Both the position numbers and the translations under genes were made by a program. From 0-14-3-00-41-53 sp041500225 (GTDB taxonomy: Bacteria > Nitrospirota > Thermodesulfovibrionia > Thermodesulfovibrionales > SM23-35), in the NCBI GenBank assembly GCA_041500225.1, contig JBGQLV010000068.1:1-11516 (forward strand): DNA of 11,516 nucleotides. Reading direction: 5' to 3'. The notes under the pieces were generated by a model. It saw nothing but the letters and a program-made list of their open reading frames with translations. It was not told the origin of the DNA and ran no database searches. Below are positions 1 through 7,202 of this stretch, piece after piece (positions within the stretch are counted from its first letter, which is position 1; every line of letters begins with the position of its first letter).

Positions 1-126
1 CTGGTGGAGGGATATACACTGGTGGAGGGATATACACTGGTGGAGGGATATACACTGGTGGAGGGATATACACTGGTGGAGGGATATACACTGGTGGAGG
101 GATATATACCGGTGGAGGGATATACT
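1..126 (-). repeat. 18-bp in-frame tandem repeat encoding PPPVYI hexapeptides
   Basis: Seven tandem copies of an 18-bp unit start at 1, 19, 37, 55, 73, 91 and 109. The first five are identical, the sixth has one change (107) and the seventh has two (110 and 126). The array reaches the window edge, so its true copy number is unknown. It lies in the reading frame of the large WD40 gene and encodes repeated Val-Tyr-Ile-Pro-Pro-Pro. The changes at 107 and 110 are synonymous (Val and Pro). The change at 126 gives Gln where the unit has Val, at the N-terminal border of the array. Near identity at DNA level indicates recent expansion or ongoing slippage. There are no spacers, so this is not CRISPR. 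Confidence 0.97.
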
Positions 127-2911
127 GTGGCTGTTGTAGTAGTGACTTCCCTATCTCTTTAAAGTCCATGGGTTTATAATCCTCGAATGTACAGATACCA
201 TAATTGTTTTCACCTGTTATTCCGATTGCTATATATTCTTTGACTACCTTATAGGATAGAGCCCCCAACCTGCGAAGGTTCTGAATAATCTTTGGAATAT
301 CAGAGTGGGGTATTTTTACTTTAAGACTTTTTAAACTCTCGGCTAATTTATCGCTGTCAAAAGAAAAGGCATCTTTATTTGTGAAAAAAGCGTTTAAATC
401 AGAGAGAGAGCTATCCATCTTTTTATAAATAGATACAACAGTTGCCGCCTTACCTTCCTCTTTTGTTATCTCATATTCTCTGGGGAAAGCGCTTATCTTT
501 GTTTTGTCCTTCTCAAAACTGAATGTAACTTGAATATTGCACGACCAGTCTGGTTCATAAGGGTATTTCGCATAGTCTTTATCCGCCTTTCTGTCCACTT
601 TAACAACATAATCCCCCGGTTCTATCTCTATAGCAATAGGCGTTTTACCTACAAGGTCTTTATCTTCGAATGATTCCCTCGCTGCTGGTTTTATATAAAC
701 CTCCGCACTTGTTGGATATGAAGTAATCCATAATATATCATCGCTCCATTTAGGGGGATTTTTTGTGCCCTTTTTTACATTGCGAATAAATTTTTTTTCT
801 TTTTCCGTCGCTTCTTCTCCATGCTTCTGTTCAGCCACTTCGGACGCCTCATTCTTATCGACAGTATCTTTCAAGGGTTCAAAACCTGTAGTTAAAGCCT
901 CGCCGGGTTCGTCCTTTGACAGTTCGACATTGACTGTTTTGCCCACTTCCCCATACCGAATAGTTATACCTTTTTCGTTTTCTTCCACAGTTCCAAGTAA
1001 TCCTGTAAAAATAAAACTCATACCTGCGTCTATCTCCTTGCTGACACTCTCGATGGGCCAATACCCATTTTGCTTGCCATCGTCAAAAACAAGGAAATCC
1101 ATCAGACTGACAGGTTTGCCTTCTATAGTCCTTACGATTAGCTTCTCACCTTCAAATTTGACTTTAGCATCGCTCTGGTTTATGACCTCTATATCAATTT
1201 TTATAAAAATGCTTCCTGTCGAAGGTGTCATGGTTTTGTATTCAGGCGTAAGCACACCGGAAGGGAAGCTAAAAGAAGTTATAATTTTCTGCTCCTCTTT
1301 TGTCTTACTAACTTTTTTTACTACAAAGTCTAAAGGAATGTTAGATACCGATGCAGCCGCTGGTTGGGTAGTAGCCTGAGATATGCTCTTATCGGTGGCG
1401 GTAGGTGTTGAAGATATTTCCCTGATATCGGATATTTTGTCCACAAGTTTGGCATTTATAATTTCCACCCTTTCGGAGTCAAAATACCTAAGCTTGGCTT
1501 CCAGATAAACCTTCTTCTTACTACTGACAATATCTTTTGCCTTTTCACGAGGAACAGGGATAAATACCTTATTGCCAAAAACTTCCGCATCAAACCCAGC
1601 TTTATCAGCATCGTATTTACCAAGGTTTATCTCAAAGGAATAGGAATAGTGCCTTGCCTTTTTCTCCTCAATTTCCCTTTTCCACTTGTCTTTTGCCTCC
1701 TTAATCCGTGCTTCGTATTGCTTTCTTAGACGATCCTCTTGTATTTTTGCAGCTTTCATTCTCTGCTCATACTCCTTAGTTGTCTCAAACTCATCCTTAG
1801 TGGACAATCGTTTTATTTCTTGATCCATCTCGGTTTCAATATTCTTGATGATGCTCTCAAAGTTGCTGCTTGAGAGAGCAAAGAATGCGCCTGTATCTAT
1901 TAAGACAAGGGACTTATCTACCCCTGCAGCAAGATATTTACCATCCGGACTGAAGGAAATAGAATAAGAATCCTTCGAATATTTGAATTCCTTTATCTCA
2001 CTCATTGTTACTAAATCATAGAAAACAAGAGAGTTTCCAATCCATGCTGCCAGAACCTTTCCCTCTGGGCTGAACGATAACGATTTTATTCTACCCCACT
2101 TATTTTTAAATGTTGTAATCACTTTCCATGTTGTTGTATCCCTAAGGATAACGCCCTCCTTCTCGCTTCCGGCCGCTAAAATCCCACCATTGGGGCTGAA
2201 AGCAACGGAATGTTCGCCCTCATCCGCATCATAAAAAGGATATTTTGTCTTATCTCCTGAAGTAATATCCCAGATGATAAGATTATGATCCCTCCCGCCT
2301 GAAGCCAGTGTCTTCCCATCAGGGCTGAAGGCTATGGATCGGACATCGCTTCCAGTAGAATGACCTACGAGGGGTTTTATCTTTTCTCCACTATTTACGT
2401 TCCATAAAATAATGGTGTCATCAGACCAACCCCCTGAAACAAGTATTTTACCGTTGGGACTGAAGGCAATTGATTTAATAGCATCGTTATGTCCTTTAAT
2501 GGTTTTCAACAGATTCCAACCGTTTGTACTATAGAATTTGATAGTACTGTTACTTCCAACTGCCAATATCTTCCCGTCTGGGCTGAAGGCAAGTGAATAG
2601 ACCCAGAATGACTGGTCTGTGAGAGTCTTTATATGATTACCTGTAGCAAAGTCCCATAACAAGACATTAGAATGAGTTCCGGTTGCTATAACACTACCAT
2701 CAGGACTGGTGGCAAGGGATGTGATACCATTCGGATTAACGTTAGGAATAACCCTGTCCTCCCTTATTAAGTTTGATAATGGGATGGTAATTGCATCGGC
2801 CACCTCAGCGGCAATAACTTTCACGGTTATCGCCAATTCAGCAATAAATAAGACACCGATAAGTGGAAGGATTACATACGATGCAAATATTCTTTTCATT
2901 CTTTGATACAT
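1..2911 (-). CDS. Large exported WD40 / coiled-coil / PEGA-like protein with PPPVYI tail (3' end outside window)
   Basis: I read this frame codon by codon: it is open without a stop from ATG 2911 to the window edge (970 codons). The start follows AAAGGAG by about six bases; an in-frame ATG at 2899 is the alternative. Residues about 10-38 form a hydrophobic export signal or anchor. Seven WD40 blades occupy residues about 60-340, each with an FSPDGK-type turn and an LWD/IWD/FYD-like strand end, enough for a closed propeller. Residues 350-420 are charged and helical (probable coiled coil) and include KDEFETTKEYEQR, a motif type I associate with bacterial exported proteins. Residues about 530-665 look like an Ig-like/DUF4352-type sandwich. 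Residues about 725-780 resemble a PEGA domain (ITSYPTSAEVYI...GKTPIAIEIEPGDYVV). The tail is PPPVYI repeats. A periplasmic or surface scaffold is inferred; no catalytic motif was seen. It is the last gene of the window, below palindromic element D. Confidence 0.93.
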   Translation of the reverse strand, partial: MYQRMKRIFASYVILPLIGVLFIAELAITVKVIAAEVADAITIPLSNLIREDRVIPNVNPNGITSLATSPDGSVIATGTHSNVLLWDFATGNHIKTLTDQSFWVYSLAFSPDGKILAVGSNSTIKFYSTNGWNLLKTIKGHNDAIKSIAFSPNGKILVSGGWSDDTIILWNVNSGEKIKPLVGHSTGSDVRSIAFSPDGKTLASGGRDHNLIIWDITSGDKTKYPFYDADEGEHSVAFSPNGGILAAGSEKEGVILRDTTTWKVITTFKNKWGRIKSLSFSPEGKVLAAWIGNSLVFYDLVTMSEIKEFKYSKDSYSISFSPDGKYLAAGVDKSLVLIDTGAFFALSSSNFESIIKNIETEMDQEIKRLSTKDEFETTKEYEQRMKAAKIQEDRLRKQYEARIKEAKDKWKREIEEKKARHYSYSFEINLGKYDADKAGFDAEVFGNKVFIPVPREKAKDIVSSKKKVYLEAKLRYFDSERVEIINAKLVDKISDIREISSTPTATDKSISQATTQPAAASVSNIPLDFVVKKVSKTKEEQKIITSFSFPSGVLTPEYKTMTPSTGSIFIKIDIEVINQSDAKVKFEGEKLIVRTIEGKPVSLMDFLVFDDGKQNGYWPIESVSKEIDAGMSFIFTGLLGTVEENEKGITIRYGEVGKTVNVELSKDEPGEALTTGFEPLKDTVDKNEASEVAEQKHGEEATEKEKKFIRNVKKGTKNPPKWSDDILWITSYPTSAEVYIKPAARESFEDKDLVGKTPIAIEIEPGDYVVKVDRKADKDYAKYPYEPDWSCNIQVTFSFEKDKTKISAFPREYEITKEEGKAATVVSIYKKMDSSLSDLNAFFTNKDAFSFDSDKLAESLKSLKVKIPHSDIPKIIQNLRRLGALSYKVVKEYIAIGITGENNYGICTFEDYKPMDFKEIGKSLLQQPQYIPPPVYIPPPVYIPPPVYIPPPVYIPPPVYIPPPVYIPPP

Positions 2912-2927
2912 TTTTCTCTCCTTTCTC

Positions 2928-3050
2928 TGCCCGAAATGAACAGATAACGTTATGGCTTTGTTCCATCACTTTTAGCAATCCAATCATCTGAGCGATGCAA
3001 GGCTTGTTGTTCCTGGCACGCTACGCGCCGGGAACGCCGCTGTGAGCAAT
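2928..3050. repeat. Intergenic palindromic element D
   Basis: This fills most of the gap between the 92-residue membrane protein gene and the WD40 gene. The gene-proximal end (2928-2950) carries TGCCCG followed by CAGATAACG, shared with the other elements. The span 2941-2990 is an imperfect palindrome: CAGATAACGTTATGG at one end, CCAATCATCTG at the other. Beyond it, 3009-3035 forms a strong hairpin with arms GTTCCTGGC and GCCGGGAAC (one G-T pair) and a 9-base loop. The word GTTCCTGGC recurs in element A at 3441-3449. No T-run follows the hairpin on either strand, so it is not an ordinary intrinsic terminator. The element ends just before the ribosome binding site of the WD40 gene. Confidence 0.6.
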
Positions 3051-3096
3051 CAGAAAAATTAATTTCCCCCCTCATCACTCTCTTTATGATCTCCTT

Positions 3097-3375
3097 TTAG
3101 CTTCTAACCTTATCTTTTGCAAAGTCATTGCCATGAATCGCAACGGCAATAATAGGAGCTATTATGATAAGAACCAACTGAATGCCAAAAGTTACTAAAA
3201 TGTTTTGTACAGGTTCTTGGATTGGAAGTGGGATAACATTTCCCACAAGTCCAAGTGAAATAAGAAGATAAAAAGCACCTACTATTCGAGCAATTCCGCC
3301 TCTAACACCATAGGTTTTAGAAATTTGAAGTTTTCCTGCAATTAAAATATAAATGGACCAAATGAGTAAAATCAT
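3097..3375 (-). CDS. Small integral membrane protein, about three helices
   Basis: 92 residues from an ATG at 3375, preceded by AAAGGAG seven bases upstream. Hydrophobic segments at residues about 1-15, 28-50 and 58-82 predict three membrane passes, with short charged loops (GKLQISKTYG near residue 14, and the tail HGNDFAKDKVRS). I do not recognise the family. There are no obvious pore, metal-binding or enzymatic residues. Palindromic elements flank it on both sides (A upstream, D downstream), so it sits alone between two of them, like a one-gene cassette. It is not overlapped by a better frame, and its start signal and clear hydrophobic pattern make a real gene likely. Confidence 0.8.
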   Translation of the reverse strand: MILLIWSIYILIAGKLQISKTYGVRGGIARIVGAFYLLISLGLVGNVIPLPIQEPVQNILVTFGIQLVLIIIAPIIAVAIHGNDFAKDKVRS

Positions 3376-3400
3376 ATCATTTCTCCTTTCTTACTCACAC

Positions 3401-3515
3401 TAAGCGTTTAATGGTCGAGCTGAGCCGATGACCGCGTATCGTTCCTGGCGGGAAAAAGCCTGTATGGTTTGGACGACAGTCTTTTCCGCCATGTCATCTG
3501 TCCGGCGTAGGCAGC
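3401..3515. repeat. Intergenic palindromic element A
   Basis: A long imperfect palindrome in the 170-bp gap between the lipoprotein gene and the 92-residue membrane protein gene. Inner arms are TGGCGGGAAAAAGCC (3446-3460) and its near complement ending in TTTTCCGCCA (to 3491), differing by one extra G. Outer arms are GATGAC (3427-3432) and GTCATC (3493-3498). The centre, AAGCCTGTATGGTTTGGAC followed by GACAGTC, closely matches the centre of element B (AAGCCTGAAGGGTTTGGAC followed by ATTAGTC). The one-base bulge in an otherwise paired arm is a feature known from integron attC sites, but the expected GTTRRRY end is not clear here. Confidence 0.7.
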
Positions 3516-3545
3516 CTTTTTAGGTTTGAACCCATTTTCCTTTTT

Positions 3546-4151
3546 TCATTTACCCCATGGAATGATATTTTCTTCTATTATTTTGTTAGCCTCTATTTGT
3601 GTATTGATGAATCCTCCATCTCTAAACTCCATTATCAAACCAGAAGCATTATGTTTAATACTTGCATTCAGTAATCTTGCTTCCCCAGTCGCTACTGAAA
3701 ACCCTAATTCAGCGCCCTTCTTAACCGTGCATGTGTCTGAGGAGAGGTCATTATCAGTAATCCATTTACCACCCTGCATTTTTGCTTCTATATTCAATGT
3801 GCCCAATGAAAACGTCAATTTATCGTCATTCTTAAAGTTTAATTTAGATGCCTCTTTAGAAGTTGTATAACAGAGAACATAATTGCCAGGAGGTATCATG
3901 GATATTGCAAAATGGCTACTTCTGTTTGTAATATCAGTTAGCTGGGATAGGATGGAGCAATCGCCACCGTTTTCTTCATTAATCTTACAAAGCACAATTT
4001 TAGCACCAGTCTCACCTTTAAGTATCCCCTTCAACCCGCCATGTTTTGCATCAACACTTACAACTTTCTCTTGTTCTTTTGAACACGCTATGAGAAGAAA
4101 TAAAAAAAGAATAGAAAATGAAAGTATATTAAAAAATCGCAGAATTTTCAT
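3546..4151 (-). CDS. Lipoprotein with a carboxypeptidase-regulatory-like region
   Basis: 201 residues from ATG 4151, with AAGGAA nine bases upstream. The N-terminus is a type II signal peptide: a hydrophobic run (FSILFLFLL) ends in a lipobox, LIAC, with the lipidated Cys at residue 23 followed by SKEQ. That places the product in the envelope as a lipoprotein. Residues about 38-95 (GLKGILKGETGAKIVLCKI ... IPPGNYVLCYTT) match the beta-sandwich pattern of carboxypeptidase-regulatory-like or transthyretin-like repeats, where a G-x-Y strand closes the sheet. Four cysteines in the mature part (in VLCKI, GDCSI, VLCYT and DTCTV) could pair as disulfides. Family otherwise unrecognised. The gene starts 60 bp downstream of the stop of the next gene upstream, so co-transcription is likely. 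It appears more AT-rich than that neighbour. Confidence 0.88.
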   Translation of the reverse strand: MKILRFFNILSFSILFLFLLIACSKEQEKVVSVDAKHGGLKGILKGETGAKIVLCKINEENGGDCSILSQLTDITNRSSHFAISMIPPGNYVLCYTTSKEASKLNFKNDDKLTFSLGTLNIEAKMQGGKWITDNDLSSDTCTVKKGAELGFSVATGEARLLNASIKHNASGLIMEFRDGGFINTQIEANKIIEENIIPWGK

Positions 4152-4211
4152 TAATCGTATTTCCTTTCTTTATAAAATATGACCTCATTTTTCTTTTCCG
4201 CCCGTCCAATG

Positions 4212-4805
4212 TTAATCGCTGATTCTTACTGCTTCCAGTCCGGCGATTTTTATGCGATCCCCAGGATTGGCCGATGGAAACAAGAAGATAAGATCACAGC
4301 TTTCTTGGGGTTCAACGATTACTACGATCTTTCCGCTGACCTCAGTTGCGTGCCCAGCGCTGTATCCTGAACCTATAGGGTTGCGTTGCCAATGTCGCAA
4401 TGCCAGCGCAGGTATATTCTTGCCAGCTTTAGTGATGAGTAAGACACTGTTGAGGCCCTCGATAGGAACCTCGACTTTAGAATCACCCAAATTCACGAGA
4501 GTTATCCTAATGGCTGACGGATGACCAAGCTCTTTTTCTAAATCCGAGCATCCTCTGACCGTGATACTTGTACCGGCTTCGTATCTAAGTGCGCTTGGCC
4601 TGTTCGTCGAATCAGGGAACTTACACAGTGAAGCATAGCGCCACATCTGAGCCTTCACAACGAACTGTCCAGTCTCAGCTGAGTGGACAGTAGACACAAA
4701 CACGAAAGTGCCGCAGAAGAACCCCACGATCAAAATTAAGATAATGATTCGAAACCTATTATATCCGGAAATACTCAAAAATGTGACAACGGTTCTATTT
4801 TTCAT
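4212..4805 (-). CDS. Exported protein of unknown function
   Basis: The frame can be extended to a GTG at 4850, but that lies upstream of the AGGAGG signal. I prefer ATG 4805, about 12 bases after AGGAGG, giving 197 residues. This start gives a good signal peptide: basic N-region, hydrophobic core (FRIIILILIVGFFCGTFVFV) and a probable cleavage site after VHSA. The mature protein is beta-rich. SAIRITLVNLGDSKVEVPI looks like a strand-turn-strand unit of an Ig-like sandwich, with paired cysteines possible (ASLCKF, VRGCSD, ESCDL). The end, SGKIVVIVEPQESCDLIFLF, resembles an edge strand of the same fold. No enzyme motif was seen. It starts 49 bp after the stop of the upstream gene at 4854, which suggests a shared transcript. 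Confidence 0.85.
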   Translation of the reverse strand: MKNRTVVTFLSISGYNRFRIIILILIVGFFCGTFVFVSTVHSAETGQFVVKAQMWRYASLCKFPDSTNRPSALRYEAGTSITVRGCSDLEKELGHPSAIRITLVNLGDSKVEVPIEGLNSVLLITKAGKNIPALALRHWQRNPIGSGYSAGHATEVSGKIVVIVEPQESCDLIFLFPSANPGDRIKIAGLEAVRISD

Positions 4806-4853
4806 GATTTTTGTTTTCCTCCTTTTTTCTTTGCAATATTTTGTTTCCACTAT

Positions 4854-5453
4854 CTATTCGGTCGAAAGTACATTTGAGATTAGAACCCACCTCGCTTCGT
4901 TGTCTTTCCCATCGCGGGCGATAGCTATTTCAATGCGGCCTTGATTTCGCAACTTTCTGCCTTCCTGGGCGTTGACTATGTGGTTAATCTTAAGGCGCAG
5001 CTTGCCGCGAGATATCTGTTCGGATGGAATACCTAACAGGAGAAGATCGCCCAGAGGTTGGTTTTCTTTGCTGACGACTTCTAACGCTTTGGATAATAGC
5101 TTGGTGTCCGGATCAATACTCAGAAAGTAACTGCCACCAGGTTCGGCTGTTACAATGAGTCGATCTATGGTAATATTTGATTTCGGAGCGGCTGCAAAAA
5201 CACAAAGATAGACATTAGAAGTTGTGGCCTGAGGAGTTTTTGCAGCAATGTCAACCGTGACGATACGGCCCTCTTGACCTTTGGCGGGCAACACCGCTGC
5301 ATTTTTGAGGGTGTACTCAGGTTTTGCGGTTGAGAGGACAGGAATGATACCTTCTTCCCCCGCATAGACTGTAGTAAATAGCCCAAGGAATGACCAAACC
5401 ATCACTTTAGTGACTATAAGACATGCTAAAGGCAAGTAAGTTTTATTTTTCAC
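4854..5453 (-). CDS. Exported protein of unknown function (GTG start)
   Basis: 199 residues. The start is GTG 5453, placed by AAAGGAG eight bases upstream; no ATG would keep the signal peptide. The signal peptide is MKNKTYLPLACLIVTKVMVW and following residues, with probable cleavage after TVYA. The mature part is mostly beta-strand-like: EGRIVTVDIAAKTPQATTSN, then VYLCVFAAAP, a PGGSYFLSIDPDTKLLSKAL stretch, and a basic C-terminal part with QISRGKLRLKINHIVNAQEG. I do not recognise the family and see no catalytic signature. The gene begins only 25 bp after the stop of the upstream frame (5479), so translation in one operon is likely. Its reading frame appears richer in G+C than the AT-rich frame just upstream, a difference worth measuring. 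Confidence 0.86.
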   Translation of the reverse strand: MKNKTYLPLACLIVTKVMVWSFLGLFTTVYAGEEGIIPVLSTAKPEYTLKNAAVLPAKGQEGRIVTVDIAAKTPQATTSNVYLCVFAAAPKSNITIDRLIVTAEPGGSYFLSIDPDTKLLSKALEVVSKENQPLGDLLLLGIPSEQISRGKLRLKINHIVNAQEGRKLRNQGRIEIAIARDGKDNEARWVLISNVLSTE

Positions 5454-5478
5454 AGAAATTTCTCCTTTAGACCTTTAT

Positions 5479-5904
5479 TTATTGTTTGAAGGACATTATT
5501 TCAGATATTGGTAAATCAATCATACCGCTTGGAGTAACCACTTGTAGAAAAGGAATTATTTCCCCGTCGCGAAATTCCCCAAGTAATTGAAGTAATTTAT
5601 CACTTGGCTTTTGTATAATCTTAACCTCCTTAAATTCTGTTTTACCTTCTTCACTAGAAAAACCAGATATTTTACTACCAAAACTTTCTACTAGTTCTTT
5701 CCTAACTAGCGCTTGTTTAATAGTATATCTATCGGGATTATCAGTGTAGTTAAATACTATAAGCACTGAACTCTCATCTATTATTCTTACTCCGTTTTTA
5801 TCTATTGAGGTTATATCTTTTCCTTCAACTACAATTCCAACGATAGCATGTTTGAATTTTGATTCTGTAGCAGGTATTACATCACTCGAAATTACGATTT
5901 TCCC
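5479..5904 (-). CDS. Unknown protein frame lacking a normal start; probably -1 continuation of the 5892-6368 gene
   Basis: The open frame runs from just below a TGA at 5905-5907 to TAA at 5479. The only ordinary start codon is GTG 5766, with a poor ribosome site (GATGAGAG); that start would give 95 residues. The 46 codons above it read as convincing protein (VISSDVIPATE, HAIVGIVVEGKDITSIDKNG, VRIIDESSVLIVFNYTDNP) but contain no ATG, GTG or TTG. The frame joins the end of the upstream gene at a GGGAAAA heptamer, where a -1 shift would give a 296-residue fusion. The remainder is a mixed alpha/beta sequence ending in a LLGEFRDGEIIPFLQVVTP segment. No family was recognised. It is either the 3' half of a frameshifted gene, a programmed-frameshift product or a separate gene with an unusual start. 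Confidence 0.72.
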   Translation of the reverse strand, partial: GKIVISSDVIPATESKFKHAIVGIVVEGKDITSIDKNGVRIIDESSVLIVFNYTDNPDRYTIKQALVRKELVESFGSKISGFSSEEGKTEFKEVKIIQKPSDKLLQLLGEFRDGEIIPFLQVVTPSGMIDLPISEIMSFKQ

Positions 5905-6368
5905 TCAATCAATCTATTATCTCTTCTTTTGATGGTCGTTCGATTTGTAATACTTGTTGGAAACGTTGCAGCTTTGTTAAACTCTTCTGATGAAGTTGGA
6001 TGAGTCGGATAGTTGCCATCTACTACCTTGTGAAGAGTAATAGAAATAGCTGAATACTGGGTTGCAGTCTGTTCTACAGTAAACGGGTCACCCTTTGAAT
6101 AGGTATACTCGTCTGCTTTGCTGCCGTAGCGGACCAGAATATAATATTTTCCTGCCGCAACATTTATCGTTCTGCTTTCCCCTTGTGGGACTTCTACTGT
6201 TTGACCTGTCGGGCCTACCAATTTGACAGTAGCAGGCTCACCCGATTTGTTATCAAATGTAATGGTGTTAGGATTATCCTGTGCATGTGATGGAAGGTTG
6301 GAGCATATACTAAATATCAAAATCAAAATGACTCCAGAAAGCTTTAAAAGATACGATATCGGCTTCAT
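5892..6368 (-). CDS. Small exported beta protein of unknown function
   Basis: 158 residues from ATG 6368, preceded by a modest AAGGAAAG site. The signal peptide covers residues about 1-29, with cleavage likely after PSHA. The mature sequence FDNKSGEPATVKLVGPTGQT, then VEVPQGESRTINVAAGKYYI and LVRYG, describes a compact sandwich. GESRTINVAAGKYYILV is reminiscent of the PEGA/carboxypeptidase-like closing strand, in which a small polar loop presents G-x-Y. The segment DGNYPTHPTSSEEF follows. I recall similar small proteins in environmental bacteria but have no name for them. The gene starts 21 bp after the stop of the TPR gene, so the two are probably co-transcribed. The C-terminal tail (TTIKRRDNRLIEGKS) ends at the frameshift-prone heptamer. 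Confidence 0.87.
   Translation of the reverse strand: MKPISYLLKLSGVILILIFSICSNLPSHAQDNPNTITFDNKSGEPATVKLVGPTGQTVEVPQGESRTINVAAGKYYILVRYGSKADEYTYSKGDPFTVEQTATQYSAISITLHKVVDGNYPTHPTSSEEFNKAATFPTSITNRTTIKRRDNRLIEGKS
5898..5904 (-). other. GGGAAAA heptamer, possible -1 frameshift site
   Basis: On the minus strand the heptamer reads G GGA AAA in the frame of the upstream gene, which is the X-XXY-YYZ arrangement of a -1 slippery site. The zero-frame stop TAA comes two codons later (5892-5894). The -1 frame stays open for 139 residues. I see no strong downstream hairpin and only a weak purine run upstream, so programmed slipping is unproven. A one-base error or mutation in the A4 or G3 run would look the same. 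Confidence 0.45.
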
Positions 6369-6389
6369 AGCTTCTTTCCTTACCTTTCT

Positions 6390-7187
6390 TTATTTGCAAT
6401 CACTATTTCTTTTCGCGAGATCATAGTTTTCACAAAAACCTAAGTCACAAGCTATTTTCCAATCAGCACAGGCTTTTACCCTGTTTCCTAATTTCATCAT
6501 GTATAAACTCCCCCGATTGTAGTATGCCTCAGCAAATCTTGGGTTTATCTCTATTGCCTTATTGTAGTCTAAGATGGCCTGATCAGTCTGGCTTTTATTA
6601 ACATAAGCAGTCCCTCGATTATAATAGGCTGTAACAAAACTCTGGTTAATTTCTATAGCCTTATTATAGTCAAATATAGCTAAGTCATACTGGCCTTTAT
6701 TAACATAAGCCACCCCTCGATTGTTATAGGCTTCAGCATATCTTGGGTTTATCTCTATAGCCTTATTGTAGTCTAAGGTAGCTTGGTCGTACTGACCTTT
6801 ATTAACATGAGCAAACCCCCGATAATTATAGGCTTCAGCATATCTTGGGTTTATCTTTATGGCAGTGCTAAACTCAGCGATTGCCTTATCCCACATACCT
6901 TTGTTTGCGTAGTTTACTGCCATAAAAGAATGAATAGCTGCCTCGCTTTTTACTTTATGGACAGCCACATCTTCAGTTATTTTCAGACATTCTTTTGCAA
7001 GTATATGGAAACGATCAATCTTTAAGGCTTTTTCAAATTCTTTTTTGGCCTCATTGAATTTTCCTTGAACACCATATTCCACACCCTTTTCATAATAACT
7101 TTTCGCAGAATCCCTTTCAGCATGACAGACCTCGACAGTTAAAAAAACCACCATTAAACTCAATATACTCACTCTTAAGATTCCCAT
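6390..7187 (-). CDS. Periplasmic tetratricopeptide repeat protein
   Basis: An in-frame ATG exists at 7217, but the AAAGGAG site lies between it and ATG 7187. The 7187 start gives 265 residues and a clean signal peptide (MGILRVSILSLMVVFLTVEV, cleavage after VCHA). The rest is about six TPR units of 34 residues. The first resembles KGVEYGVQGKFNEAKKEFEK. The middle ones are nearly copies of AYNNRGVAYVNKGQYD followed by DYNKAIEINPRYAE, with the canonical Gly-Tyr-Ala-Pro pattern. The last is degenerate and ends in a Cys-rich segment (KACADWKIACDLGF, then NSDCK). TPR proteins are helical scaffolds that bind partner proteins; the partner here is unknown. It is followed 21 bp later by the small beta protein and preceded by element B. 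Confidence 0.93.
   Translation of the reverse strand: MGILRVSILSLMVVFLTVEVCHAERDSAKSYYEKGVEYGVQGKFNEAKKEFEKALKIDRFHILAKECLKITEDVAVHKVKSEAAIHSFMAVNYANKGMWDKAIAEFSTAIKINPRYAEAYNYRGFAHVNKGQYDQATLDYNKAIEINPRYAEAYNNRGVAYVNKGQYDLAIFDYNKAIEINQSFVTAYYNRGTAYVNKSQTDQAILDYNKAIEINPRFAEAYYNRGSLYMMKLGNRVKACADWKIACDLGFCENYDLAKRNSDCK
6523..6860 (-). repeat. 102-bp DNA-level repeats coding for TPR units
   Basis: Matching phrases recur exactly 102 bp apart: CAGCAAATCTTGGG at 6530, CAGCATATCTTGGG at 6734 and again at 6836. A more diverged copy lies between the first two. 102 bp equals 34 residues, the TPR unit. The copies share phrases such as TTTATTAACATAAGC and GCCTTATTGTAGTC, so the middle of the gene grew by recent unit duplication. 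Confidence 0.9.
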
Positions 7188-7202
7188 AACAACTCCTTTC
7201 CA

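Noticed and set aside
1..126. CRISPR-like short repeats
   Set aside because: The 18-bp units are directly joined with no spacers and lie in frame inside a coding sequence.
765..1379. A long plus-strand open frame of 204 codons
   Set aside because: It lies wholly inside the WD40 gene on the opposite strand, has no ribosome site and reads as Ser/Pro-rich antisense noise.
3009..3035. Intrinsic terminator at the GTTCCTGGC hairpin
   Set aside because: The stem is good but neither strand shows a following T-run.
3546..4850. Plus-strand frames opposite the lipoprotein and exported-protein genes (3526-3870, 3883-4182, 4252-4524)
   Set aside because: They are antisense to genes with signal peptides and ribosome sites and have no export or domain signal of their own.
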